NCBI GenBank assembly: GCA_917880885.1
Contig: OU862922.1
Coordinates: forward strand, 26,164,627-26,228,626
Source: Limnephilus marmoratus
Lineage: Eukaryota > Arthropoda > Insecta > Trichoptera > Limnephilidae
DNA length: 64,000 bases
Direction: 5' to 3'
Every line of letters starts with the position of its first letter. Within the stretch, counting starts at the first letter, position 1. This document shows, piece after piece, positions 1 to 13,400 of this stretch. The position numbers and the translations under genes are program-made. Under the pieces are notes generated by a model that worked only from the letters and a program-made list of their open reading frames with translations, ran no database searches and was not told the DNA's origin.

Positions 1-810
1 CCACAAAAAAATCTTAAAAAGGAAGATTTTTAAAATTGATTTTTTTACAGGCGCTTTGTAACAATACTTATGGTCGGTCATAACTTCGGCTCTATGACCC
101 CGTACAGACTGAAATTTTGGATTCTTACTAAGAAACATGTTCTGTACTCGAATCAATTAAAAAAATTTGACAACGGAACAATTTTGGAAAGCATCGTCGT
201 TATAACACTTGGGTTCGGTCATTTCGAAACTTGAGGTCAGACGATTTAACACTTGTGCTCGGTCATAACTTCGGCTCTGACCCCGAACAGACTAAAAATT
301 TGGATTCTTACTAAGAAACATGTTCTGTACTTGAATCGATTAAAAAAATATGACAACAGAAGAATTCATGAAAAAAATCATCGTTATAACACTTGGGTTG
401 GGTCATTTCGAAACTTGGGGTCAGACGATTTAACACTTGTGCTCGGTCATAACTTCGGCTCTATGACCCCGAACAGACTAAAATTTTGGATTCTTACTAA
501 GAAACATGTTCTGTACTCGAATCGATAAAAAAATCTGACAACGGAAGAAATCACGAAAAAATCGTCGTTATAACACTTGGGTTCGGTCATTTCAAAACTT
601 GGGGTCAGACGATTTAACACTTGTGCTCGGTCATATTTTCGGCTCTTTGACCCCGAACAGACTAAAATTTTGGATTCTTACTAAGAAACATGTTCTGTAC
701 TCGAATCGATAAAAAAATCTGACAACGGAACAATTTTGGAAAACATCGTCGTTATAACACTTGGGTTCGGTCATTTCGAAACTTGGGGTCAGACGATTTA
801 ACACTTGTGC

Positions 811-3636
811 TCGGTCATAACTTCGGCTCTGACCCCGAACAGACTAAAAATTTGGATTCTTACTAAGAAAAATGTTCTTTACTTGAATCGATTAAAAAAA
901 TATGACAACAGAAGAATTCATGAAAAAAATCATCGTTATAACACTTGGGTTGGGTCATTTCGAAACTTGGGGTCAGACGATTTAACACTTGTGCTCGGTC
1001 ATAACTTCGGCTTTATTGCACCGATCCGACTGAAATTTTGGATTTTTACTAAGAATCTTGGTCTGTACACGAATCCACAAAAAAATCTTAAAAAGGAAGA
1101 TTTTAAAAATTGATCGTTTTACAGGCGCTTTGTAACAATACTTATGGTCGGTCATAACTTCGGCTCTATGACCCCGTACAGACTGAAATTTTGGATTCTT
1201 ACTAAGAAACATGTTCTGTACTCGAATCGATTAAAAAAATTTGACAACGGAACAATTTTGGAAAGCATCGTCGTTATAACACTTGGGTTCGGTCATTTCG
1301 AAACTTGGGGTCAGACGATTTAACACTTGTGCTCGGTCATAACTTCGGCTCTGACCCCGAACAGACTAAAAATTTGGATTCTTACTAAGAAACATGTTCT
1401 GTACTTGAATCGATTAAAAAAATATGACAACAGAAGAATTCATGAAAAAAATCATCGTTATAACACTTGGGTTGGGTCATTTCGAAACTTGGGGTCAGAC
1501 GATTTAACACTTGTGCTCGGTCATAACTTCGGCTCTATGACCCCGAACAGACTAAAATTTTGGATTCTTACTAAGAAACATGTTCTGTACTCGAATCGAT
1601 AAAAAAATCTGACAACGGAAGAAATCACGAAAAAATCGTCGTTATAACACTTGGGTTCGGTCATTTCAAAACTTGGGGTCAGACGATTTAACACTTGTGC
1701 TCGGTCATATTTTCGGCTCTTTGACCCCGAACAGACTAAAATTTTGGATTCTTACTAAGAAACATGTTCTGTACTCGAATCGATAAAAAAATCTGACAAC
1801 AGAAGAATTTATGAAAAATAATCATCGTTATAACACTTGGGTTCGGTCATTTCAATACTTGGGGTCAGCCGATTTAACACTTGTGCTCGGTCATAACTTC
1901 GGCTTTATGGCACCGATCCGACTGAAATTTTGGATTTTTACTAAGAATCTTGGTCTGTACACGAATCCACAAAAAAATCTTTAAAAGGAAAATTTTAAAA
2001 ATTGATCGTTTTACAGGCGCTTTGTAACAATACTTATGGTCGGTCATAACTTCGGCTCTATGACCCCGTACAGACTGAAATTTTGGATTCTTACTAAGAA
2101 ACATGTTCTGTACTCGAATCGATAAAAAAATCTGACAACGGAAGAAATCACGAAAAAATCGTCGTTATAACACTTGGGTTCGGTCATTTCAAAACTTGGG
2201 GTCAGACGATTTAACACTTGTGCTCGGTCATAACTTCGGCTCTGACCCCGAACAGACTAAAAATTTGGATTCTTACTAAGAAAAATGTTCTGTACTTGAA
2301 TCGATTAAAAAAATATGACAACAGAAGAATTTATGAAAAAAATCATCGTTATAACACTTGGGTTGGGTCATTTCGAAACTTGGGGTCAGACGATTTAACA
2401 CTTGTGCTCGGTCATAACTTCGGCTTTATGGCACCGATCCGACTGAAATTTTGGATTTTTACTAAGAATCTTGGTCTGTACACGAATCCACAAAAAATCT
2501 TTAAAAGGAAAATTTTAAAAATTGATCGTTTTACAGGCGCTTTGTAACAATACTTATGGTCGGTCATAACTTCGGCTCTATGACCCCGTACAGACTGAAA
2601 TTTTGGATTCTTACTAAGAAACATGTTCTGTACTCGAATCGATTAAAAAAATTTGACAACGGAACAATTTTGGAAAGCATCGTCGTTATAACACTTGGGT
2701 TCGGTCATTTCGAAACTTGGGGTCAGACGATTTAACACTTGTGCTCGGTCATAACTTCGGCTCTGACCCCGAACAGACAAAAAATTTGGATTCTTACTAA
2801 GAAACATGTTCTGTACTTGAATCGATTAAAAAAATATGACAACAGAAGAATTCATGAAAAAAATCATCGTTATAACACTTGGGTTGGGTCATTTCGAAAC
2901 TTGGGGTCAGACGATTTAACACTTGTGCTCGGTCATATCTTCGGCTCTATGACCCCGAACAGACTAAAATTTTGGATTCTTACTAAGAAACATGTTCTGT
3001 ACTCGAATCGATAAAAAAATCTGACAACGGAAGAAATCACGAAAAAATCGTCGTTATAACACTTGGGTTCGGTCATTTCAAAACTTGGGGTCAGACGATT
3101 TAACACTTGTGCTCGGTCATATTTTCGGCTCTTTGACCCCGAACAGACTAAAATTTTGGATTCTTACTAAGAAACATGTTCTGTACTCGAATCGATAAAA
3201 AAATCTGACAACAGAAGAATTTATGAAAAATAATCATCGTTATAACACTTGGGTTCGGTCATTTCAATACTTGGGGTCAGCCGATTTAACACTTGTGCTC
3301 GGTCATAACTTCGGCTTTATGGCACCGATCCGACTGAAATTTTGGATTTTTTCTAAGAATCTTGGTCTGTACACGAATCCACAAAAAAATCTTTAAAAGG
3401 ACAATTTTAAAAATTTATCGTTTTACAGGCGCTTTGTAACAATACTTATGGTCGGTCATAACTTCGGCTCTATGACCCCGTACAGACTGGAATTTTGGAT
3501 TCTTACTTAGAAACATGTTCTGTACTCGAATTGATTAAAAAAATCTGACAACGGAACAATTTTGGAAAACATCGTCGTTATAACACTTGGGTTCGGTCAT
3601 TTCGAAACTTGGGGTCAGACGATTTAACACTTGTGC
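811..3636. repeat. Two copies of a 1,413-bp higher-order repeat
   Basis: Copy 1 is 811-2223 and copy 2 is 2224-3636. Monomer starts measured on tcggtcat give lengths of 184, 153, 185, 184, 184, 186, 153 and 184 bp, which sum to 1,413. The same offset links all corresponding landmarks (805 to 2218 to 3631; 1327 to 2739 to 4152). Copies differ by scattered substitutions and small indels. A partial unit lies to the left of 811 and another to the right of 3637, so the true array extends beyond the window. Confidence 0.9.
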
Positions 3637-6600
3637 TCGGTCATAACTTCGGCTCTGACCCCGAACAGACTAAAAATTTGGATTCTTACTAAGAAACATG
3701 TTCTGTACTTGAATCGATTAAAAAAATATGACAACCGAAGAATTCATGAAAAAAATCATCGTTATAACACTTGGGTTGGGTCATTTCGAAACTTGGGGTC
3801 AGACGATTTACACTTGTGCTCGGTCATAACTTCGGCTTTATGGCACCGATCCGACTGAAATTTTGGATTTTTACTAAGAATCTTGGTCTGTACACGAATC
3901 CACAAAAAAATCTTTAAAAGGACAATTTTAAAAATTGATCGTTTTACAGGCGCTTTGTAACAATACTTATGGTCGATCATAACTTCGGCTCTATGACCCC
4001 GTACAGACTGAAATTTTGGATTCTTACTAAGAAACATGTTCTGTACTCGAATCGATTAAAAAAATCTGACAACGGAACAATTGTGGAAAACATCGTCGTT
4101 ATAACACTTGGGTTCGGTCATTTCGAAACTTGGGGTCAGACGATTTAACACTTGTGCTTGGTCATAATTTCGGCTCTGACCCCGAACAGACTAAAAATTT
4201 GGATTCTTACTAAGAAACATGTTCTGTACTTGAATCGATTAAAAAAATATGACAACGAAAGAATTTACGGAAAAAATCATCGTTATAACACTTGGGTTCG
4301 GTCATTTCGAAACTTCGGCTCTATGACCCCGTAAAGACAAAAATTTTGGATTCTTTTTAAGAAACATGTTCTGTCCTCGAATCGATAAAAAAATCTGACA
4401 ACGGACGAATTTACGAAATAAATCACGGAAAATTTTATGAAAAATAATCATCGTTATAACACTTGGGTTCGGTCATTTCAACACTTGGGGTCAGCCGATT
4501 TAACACTTGTGCTCGGTCATAACTTCGGCTTTATGGCACCGATCCGACTGAAATTTTGGATTTTTTCTAAGAATCTTGGTCTGTACACGAATCCACAAAA
4601 AAATCTTTAAAAGGACAATTTTAAAAATTTATCGTTTTACGGGCGCTTTGTAACAATACTTGTGGTCGGTCATAACTTCGGCTCTATGACCCCGTACAGA
4701 CTGAAATTTTGGATTCTTACTAAGAAACATGTTCTGTACTCGAATCAATAAAAAAATCTGACAACGGAAGAATTTACGAAAAAATAGTCTTTATAACACT
4801 TGGGTTCGGTCATTTCGAAAATTGGGGTCAGACGATTTAACACTTATGCTTGGTCATAACTTCGGCTCTATGACCCCGAACAGAGTAAAATTTTGGATTC
4901 TTACTAAGAAACATGTTCTGTACTCGAATCGATAAAAAAATCTGACAACGGAAGAAATCACGAAAAAATCGTCGCTATAACACTTGGGTTCGGTCATTTC
5001 GAAACTTGGGGTCAGCCGATTTAACACTTATGCTCGGTAATAACTTCGGCTTTATGGCACCGAGCCGACGGAAATTTTGGATTTTTACTAAGAATCTTGG
5101 TCTGTACACGAATCCACAAAAAATCTTAAAAAAGAACAATTTTTTAAAAATTATCGTTTTACGTGCGCTTTGTAACAATACTTGTGGTCGGTCATAACTT
5201 CGGCTCTATAACCCCGTACAGACTAAAATTTTGGATTCTTACTAAGAAACATGTTCTGTACTCGAATCGATAAAAAAATCTGACAACAGAAGAATTTATG
5301 AAAAATAATCATCGTTATAACACTTGGGTTCCGTCATTTCAACACTTGGGGTCAGCAGATTTAACACTTGTGCTCGGTCATAACTTCGGCTTTATGACCC
5401 CGTAAAGACTGAAATTTTGGATTCTTACTAAGAAACATGTTCTGAATCAACAAAAAATCTTAAAAAAGAACAATTTTTGAAAATTGATCGTTTTACGGGC
5501 GCTTTGTAACAATACTTGTGGTCGGTCATAACTTCGGCTCTATGAACCCGTACAGACTAAAATTGTGGATTCTTACTAAAAAATATGTTCTGTACTCGAA
5601 TCGATAAAAAAATCTGACAACGAAAGAATTTACGAAAAAAATCATCGTTATAACACTTGGGTTCGGTCATTTCGAAACTTGGGGTCAGATGATTAAACAC
5701 TTGTGCTCGGTCATAACTTTGGCTCTATGACCCCGAATAGACTAAAATTTTGGATTCTTACTAAGAAACATGTTCTGTACTCGAATCGATAAAAAATCTG
5801 ACAACAGAAGAAATTATGAAAAAAAACATCTTTATTGGGCTTAAAATCATCTTGGGCTCGGTCATTCCAACACTTGGCGTCAGCCGATTTACTACTTGTG
5901 CACGGTCATAACTTCGGCTCTATGACCCCGTACAGACTAAAGTTTTGGATTCTTACTAAGAAACATGTTCTGTACTCGAATCGATAAAAAAAATCTGACA
6001 ACGGAAGAATTTGCGAAAAAAATCATCGTTATAACACTTGGTTTCGGTCATTTCGAAACTTGGGGTCTGACGATTTAACACTTGTGCTCGGTCATAACTT
6101 CGGCTCTATGACCCCGAACAGAATTAAATTTTGGGTTCGTACTAAGAAACATGTTCTGTACTCGAATCGATAAAAAATCTGAGAACAGAAGAATTTATGA
6201 AAAAAATCATCGTTAAAACACTTGGGTTCGGTCATTTCAACACTTGGGGTCAGATGATTTCACACTTGTGCTTCGGCCCTATGGCACCGATCCGACTGAA
6301 ATTTTGGATTTTTACCTAGAATCTTGGTCTGTACACTAATCCACAAAAAAATCTTATAAAAGGACAATTTTTAAAAATTGATCGTTTTACGGGCACTTTG
6401 TAACAATATTTGTGGTCGGCGATAACTTCGGCTCTATAACCCTGTACAGACTAAAGTTTTAGATTCTTACTAAAAAACATGTTCTGTACTCGAATTGATA
6501 AAAAATCTGACAACGGAAGAATTTACGAAAAAAATCATTGTTATAACACTTGGTTTCGGTCATTTCGAAACTTAGGGTCAGACGATTTAACACTTGTGCT

Positions 6601-7008
6601 CGGTCATAACTTTGGCATTATGTCACCGATCCGACTAATAATTTGGATTTTTACCAAGAATCTTGGTCTGTACACGAATCCACAAAAAAATCTTAAAAAA
6701 GGACAATTTTTTAAAATTGATCTTTAACGGGCGCTTTGTTACTATACTACTGGTCGATCATATTTTCGGCTCTATGACACCGTACAGACTAAAATTTTGG
6801 ATTCTTACTAAGAAACATGTTCTGTACTCGAATCGATAAAAAAATCTGACAACGGAAGAATTTACGATAAAAATCATCGTTATAACACTTGGGTTCGGTA
6901 ATTTCGAAACTTGGGGTCAGACGATTTAACACTTGTGCTCGGTCATAACTTCGGCTCTATGACCCCGAACAGACTAAAATTTTGGATTCTTACTAAGAAA
7001 CATGTTCT

Positions 7009-9377
7009 GTACTCGAATCGATGAAAAATTCTGACAACAGAAGAATTTATGAAAAAACATCGTTTTAACTCTTGGGTTCGGTCATTTCAACACATTTAAC
7101 AGTCAGCCGATTTAACACTTATGCTCGGTAATAACTTCGGCTTTATGGCACCGAGCCGACGGAAATTTTGGATTTTTACTAAGAATCTTGGTCTGTACAC
7201 GAATCCACAAAAAAATCTTAAAAAAGAACAATTTTTTAAAAATTATCGTTTTACGTGCGCTTTGTAACAATACTTGTGGTCGGTCATAACTTCGGCTCTA
7301 TAACCCCGTACAGACTAAAATTTTGGATTCTTACTAAGAAACATGTTCTGTAGTCGAATCGATAAAAAAAATCTGACAACGGAAGAATTTACGAAAAAAA
7401 TCATCGTTATACCACTTGGTTTCGGTCATTTCGAAACTTGGGGTCTGACGATTTAACACTTGTGCTCGGTCATAACTTCGGCTCTATGACCCCGAACAGA
7501 ATTAAATTTTGGGTTCTTACTAAGAAACATGTTCTGTACTCGAATCGATAAAAAATCTGACAACGGAAGAATTTACGAAAAAAATCATTGTTATAACACT
7601 TGGTTTCGGTCATTTCGAAACTTGGGGTCAGACGATTTAACACTTGTGCTCGGTCATAACTTTGGCATTATGTCACCGATCCGACTAATAATTTGGATTT
7701 TTACCAAGAATCTTGGTCTGTACACGAATCCACAAAAAAATCTTAAAAAGGACAATTTTTACAAATTGATAGTTTTACGGGCGCTTTTTAACAATACGGT
7801 CGGTCATTACTTCGGCTCTATGACCCCGAACAGACTAAATTTTTTTGATTCTTACCAAGAAACATGTTCTGTACACGAATCGATAAAAAAATCTGACAAC
7901 AGAAGAATTTATGAAAAAAAAACATCTTTATAACACTTGGGTTCGGTCATTTCAACACTTGGGGTCAGAAGATTTAACACTTGTGCTTCGGCCCTATGGC
8001 ACCGATCCGACTGAAATTTTGGATTTTTACCAAGAATCTTGGTCTGTACACGAATCAACAAATAATCTTAAAAAAACACAATTTTTAAAAATTCATCATT
8101 TTACGAGCGCTTTGTAACAATACTTGAGATCGGTCATAACGTCGGCTCTATGACCCCGAACAGACGAAAATTTTGGATTCTTACTAAGAAACATGTTCTG
8201 TACTCGAATGGATAAAAATATCTGACAACAGAAGAAATTATGAAAAAAATCATCGTTATAACACTTGGGCTCGCTCATTTCAACACTTGGGGTCAGCCGA
8301 TTTAACACTTGTGCTCGGTCATAACTTCGGCATTATGGCACCGATCCGACTGAGATTTTGGATTTTTACCAAGAATCTTGGTCTGTACATGAATCAACGA
8401 AAAATCTTAAAACAGGACAATTTTTAAATATAGATAGTTTTACGGGCGCTTTGTAACAATACTTGTATTGGGCTTAAAATCATCTTGGGCTCGGTCATTC
8501 CAACACTTGGGGTCAGCCGATTTACTACTTGTGCACGGTCATAAAATCTGACAACAGAAGAATTTATGAAAAAAATCATCGTTAAAACACTTGGGTTTGG
8601 TCATTGCAACACTTGGTGTCAGATGATTTCACACTTGTGCTTCGGCCCTATGGCTCCGATCCGACTGAAATTTTGGATTTTTACCTAGAATCTTGGTCTG
8701 TACACGAATCCACAAAAAAATCTTATAAAACGACAATTTTTAAAAATTGATCGTTTTACGGGCACTTTGTAACAATATTTGTGGTCGGTGATAACTTTGG
8801 CTCTATAACCCTGTACAGACTAAAGTTTTGGATTCTTACTAAAAAACATGTTCTGTACTCGAATTGATAAAAAATCTGACAACGGAAGAATTTACGAAAA
8901 AAATCATTGTTATAACACTTGGTTTCGGTCATTACGAAACTTGGGGTCAGACGATTTAACACTTGTGCTCGGTCATTACTTTGGCATTATGTCACCGATC
9001 CGACTAATAATTTGGATTTTTACCAAGAATCTTGGTCTGTACACGAATCCACAAAAAAATCTTTAAAAAGGACAATTTTTTAAAATTGATCTTTAACGGG
9101 CGCTTTGTTACTATACTAGTGGTCGATCATATTTTCGGCTCTATGACACCGTACAGACTAAAATTTTGGATTCTTACTAAGAAACATGTACTGTACTCGA
9201 ATCGATAAAAAAATCTGACAACGGAAGAATTTACGATAAATATCATCTTTATAACACTTGGGTTCGGTAATTTCGAAACTTGGGGTCAGACGATTTAACA
9301 CTTGTGCTCGGTCATAACTTCGGCTGTATGACCCCGAACAGACTAAAATTTTGGATTCTTACTAAGAAACATGTTCT
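7009..9377. repeat. 2,369-bp satellite block repeat, first copy
   Basis: The variant gtactcgaatcgatgaaaaa at 7009 recurs at the BEL/Pao insertion site (9378-9382 joined to 15699). If the retrotransposon and one target duplication are removed the offset is 2,369 bp. The same offset relates 7529 to 16214. Copies share unusual phrases such as cattttaacagtcagccg-like junctions and the attgggcttaaaatcatc variant. Confidence 0.7.
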
Positions 9378-9382
9378 GTACT
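9378..9382. repeat. Target-site duplication, left (gtact)
   Basis: gtact immediately precedes the 5' LTR and is repeated at 15694-15698 immediately after the 3' LTR. The satellite phrase ctgtactcgaatcga shows that the uninterrupted site had one copy. Confidence 0.93.
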
Positions 9383-9784
9383 TGTTAAGATTTCAGGTAC
9401 TGAAATATTAATATTTGTGATTGTCACCCTAATGGTTGTGGCAACATTTTTTGTGTTGGCAATTGCCAGGGCGATTTCGTATTGCCACGGATTTTTTAAT
9501 TCCTTCTTCTCTTGTTACCATCCGTCTTGGGCGGGTCGTTTTTGGGCAAAACGTCTGCTGCCAGGTTTTCACTTCATGTGGGTTATAAAACCGCGGAGAG
9601 AGATAGCATCATTGGGCTCACCGTACATGAGCTACCCTACGGGTCTTTTATTGTTTCAATAAAGACCAATTATTCAAGAGCTGGAGTTATTATTGAAGAG
9701 TTACTCCAGCCACACTTCCCTTGGAATCTGGTGTTACCACGCCGGATTGCTTTGTCAGGAGAGCGGAAGTTGAGATCCTGAACA
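9383..9784 (+). repeat. 5' LTR of the BEL/Pao element
   Basis: 402 bp. A polyadenylation-type aataaa lies near 9658. The sequence matches 15292-15693 throughout by eye. Two overlapping ORFs in it (9417-9662 and 9512-9781) are duplicated in the other LTR and look fortuitous. Confidence 0.95.
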
Positions 9785-10419
9785 TTGATCATTCGAGCCG
9801 GATGATCATTATTGGATTGACTCATTCAAGCTGGGTGATCATTATTTGGATTGATCCATTTGAGACTGAAGATCATTATTTGGAGTGGCCCAGTCAGGCC
9901 TCATCATCATCGGGAGTGGTCCAGTCGGCGGCCTCATCATCATCGGGATTGGTCCAGTCGGCGTCCTCATCACCATCATTGGATTGATCAAGCGAGCCTC
10001 ATCACGACGCTCGCATGCACAGCAAATCAGGTTGTAGCCTTCCTTTCATTGTCCTTTCAAATTCCATTTAAAAAGCTAAAAATCTGTGTAGATGCCACAT
10101 TATTTCGTATTGATTATATCGAATTACATTCGGGTGTTCATAATCAGATGCTTTCAATATTACATAGCATAAATTTGTTGGTGATAATAATTTTTATTGT
10201 TGTATTTAGTCTGCAGAATAACTTTGCTTTTGCCTACCTACATTTCTAGCCACGCGGTTGCAAGTTTCGTCTTTGTATGCTATAGTATTGTGAGTGGTTT
10301 CTCTATGATCCAAAGTATATTATTTATGGTATTATTCATTGTTGTTTACGTCAAACTGTCGCGTTGTGTATTGTGTATTCAGTTTTGAAATCAAGTTAGT
10401 GTTATTTCGTTTGTAAAAA
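9785..10419 (+). other. 5' leader of the BEL/Pao element
   Basis: Non-coding leader between LTR and gag-pol. The first 250 bp hold imperfect tandem units built on gatcattattggattga and then on catcatcatcgggattggtc. No primer-binding site starting TGG is obvious next to the LTR. The ORFs at 9721-9987 and 9851-10249, rich in Ser or His/Trp/Ser/Arg, simply reflect these units. Confidence 0.8.
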
Positions 10420-13400
10420 ATGGAACTCGACAAGTTGATTAAACGGCGCGGGGTTTTGAAAGGTTCATTAACGAGATTCGAAACCTATTTAAGCAACGAA
10501 AATGATATTACACCTGGCGTGTTGTCATCGAGGTTGGAAGCCATTAAACCTTCTCTGATAGAATTCTCCAAAATTCAGCTGGAGATTGATTTATTGAACA
10601 AATCAGAAGATAATGACGCGAGGGATAATTTTGAAGGTACATATTTTAATGTAATTGCATTAGGACAGGAAATGTTATCAAAATTTAAGAAGATTGAAAA
10701 TGTCCCAAATATATCAGTAAATTTACCACCAATCTCTATACCAGTGTTTTCAGGTGACAACCATAAATGGTTGACTTTTAAAAATTCGTTCATTGCCTTA
10801 ATTCATGATAACAGTAAATTAAATAATGTTCAGAAATTTCATTACCTTATTAGTTATGTGTCCGGAGAGGCACTTGATTTGATTAGTTCTCTAGAAATAA
10901 CCGGGGATAATTATAGTGCAGCTTGGACAATGCTTATTTCGAGATACGAAAATGTCCGACTTATAGCAAATAGACATTTGAATTTCTTATTTAGTTTTAC
11001 ACCGTTAAAACGACAGAATCATCATGAATTACGGAATTTAATTGATCAAGCAAACATTCATTTGAGAGCTTTACACAACCTTAAGCTACCAACCGAACAT
11101 TGGGATACTTTAATTATTCATATTCTAACCTCAAAGTTAGATAATCACACACGTAGCCTTTGGGAATCATTAGAATGCGACGAAGTTTATCCTACGTTCG
11201 TGCAGTTTAGCAATTTTATTTCACAAAGGTCTCAGATCCTGGAAACTATCCAAGGTGATATTGGTGGAATGCAACAGAAATCGGAACCAGTTGCAACAAA
11301 AGCAAAGTTTTTTAATTTTAAGGAAAAGAAGTCTACAAACAAGGTTACGTTAGCGTCGAGCAACGTTAATTGTATGCTGTGTAATGACAGTCATTTCATT
11401 TATTCTTGCAAAATATTTGTTAACAAAGAACCAGCGGCACGAAGAAAGCTCGTTTCAGAGAACAATTTATGTTATAACTGCCTAAAACCGGGGCACCTTT
11501 CAAAGTTGTGCAGGTGGAAGGAAAAATGCAGTGTTTGTGATCGAAAACATCACACTCTGTTACATATCAATGCTGATAATGTACAAGCGGGTACTTCAAC
11601 TGGCAAGGGTCAGTCGGAGGCACCAGTAAATTTAGCATGTCATAGTGACATGAACGGGCGGGAAATTTTACTATCTACCATAATAGTAAAAATAGAAGAC
11701 GCGTATGGTGGAACACACAAAATACGCGCACTTTTGGATTCGGGTTCAATGTCTAATTTTATTACAAAGGATACTTGTAAAAGATTAAATTTGCATTGTA
11801 CAAAGTTGAATATACCTGTTTCAGGTTTGCATAATAATTTAATTCATGTAAAGGAAACAGTTGACATTAAATTTAAATCATTATGTTCTCAATACCGGGA
11901 TGAAATATCTTGTTTGGTATTAGATGAGATTTCTTGCAATCTTCCACAGACCTTGATTAATCCAAAAATGTTGAACATTCCAGACGGCATCCAGTTAGCT
12001 GATCCGCAGTTTTACCAGCCAGCTGCTATTGATATGCTGATCGGAGCAGAGATATTCTGGCAGGTGGTTCGTACGGATCAGATACAGTTAGGAAAGGATA
12101 AACCTACATTGCATCGAACGGAGCTAGGCTGGATAATATCAGGAGCTGTACAGAGGCGTCAAAATACGAGGCCAGTTAAAGTTTGTCATATTTCATTAAA
12201 TTCTTTGCAGAATCAAATAGAAAGGTTTTGGAAGGTTGAAGAAATTGAAAATAGTAAGCATCACTCTCTGGAAGATAGTGAATGTGAAAAGATTTTCAAA
12301 GGCACGCATAAACGCGATGCAAATGGTAGATTTGTAGTGAACTTACCATTTAAATCTAACCTATCTCAATTAGGAGATTCATTTAGTATTGCTAAAAGTA
12401 GATTGGTGTCAATGGAAAGGAAATTCTTAAGACAACCTAGTTTAAAGGAACAATACTCGGAATTTATTGATGAGTATCTTGCGTTAGGTCACATGACTGA
12501 ATGTGAACCTCCAATACGTGATGAAACTACTTATTATTTACCACATCACGCTGTATTTAAAGAATCAAGCACAACTACTAAAATTCGTGTTGTTTTTGAC
12601 GGGTCGGCTAAACCTGCTCGAGGGATTTCTTTGAATCGCGCTCTAATGATTGGGCCCACCATTCAAAATGATATATTTTGCCACTTGGTATTTTTCAGAA
12701 AACATCAATATGCAGTCACGGCAGATATTGCAAAAATGTACCGCCAAATTAATATCAACCCGGAACACAGAAATTACCAACGTATATTATGGAGAAGGGA
12801 TGCGGAGGATTGTTCGAAACACTATACGCTAAACACGGTGACATATGGTTTGGCTCCTTCGCCTTATTTAGCAATACGTTGTCTGCATCAGCTAGGTAAT
12901 GACGTTTCATTTACTCATCCATTAGCTAGTAAATCCCTTAAGGAAAATTTTTATGTAGATGATTTTCTTTCTGGTAGTGACTCCATTGATACTTGTCACT
13001 TGCTTAAATCACAAATCATTAATGCGCTTGCTACAGCAGGCATGGAGATTAGAAAATGGAGGTCTAATGCCCCCTCGATTAATGATTCTAAAGATAATTT
13101 AGAATTATTGCCAAATGAATCCAATGAAGCTAAGATTCTCGGATTAATATGGGACACCAAACTTGATGAGTTTACCTATCAAGTAGAAAGCATACACTCA
13201 AAGTTAGAAGTAACAAAACGTCAAGTTTTATCATTAATTTCAAAAGTGTTTGACCCTTTAGGACTGGTAGGCCCAGTAATCATTGTCGGTAAGATAATTA
13301 TGCAAAGATTGTGGAAGCTAAAAACATCCTGGGTTGACAAGCTACCCAATGACCTTTTATTGGCCTGGCAGATTTACACGCTGAGTCTCGGTAAAGCAAA

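Larger units (their letters stand above)
1..9382. repeat. Satellite array, left block
   Basis: Head-to-tail monomers of two main lengths. Type A is about 184-186 bp and carries the phrases ggctctatgaccccg and gttctgtactcgaatcg. Type B is about 153 bp and carries ctttatggcaccgatccg and ttttacaggcgctttgtaac. Successive occurrences of tcggtcat fall at 74, 259, 443, 627, 811, 995, 1148, 1333, 1517, 1701, 1887, 2040 and 2224. From 1 to about 4150 copies are near identical; from there to 9382 they are more mixed, with extra variants such as the one carrying attgggcttaaaatcatc. The many 60-130 residue ORFs here are the same repeat read in frame and are not genes. The array is broken at 9382 by a retrotransposon and resumes at 15694. 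Confidence 0.95.

Noticed and set aside
253..9066. Recurrent 60-134 residue ORFs on both strands of the satellite (also at 15.7-25.7 kb)
   Set aside because: They repeat with the monomer period, overlap on opposite strands and change with every indel; they are homogenised non-coding repeat.
9417..9781. Two overlapping ORFs in the 5' LTR and their copies at 15326-15690
   Set aside because: Duplicated because the LTRs are duplicated; no domain and no start context.
9851..10249. His/Trp/Ser-rich ORF after the 5' LTR
   Set aside because: Encoded by the short tandem repeats of the leader.
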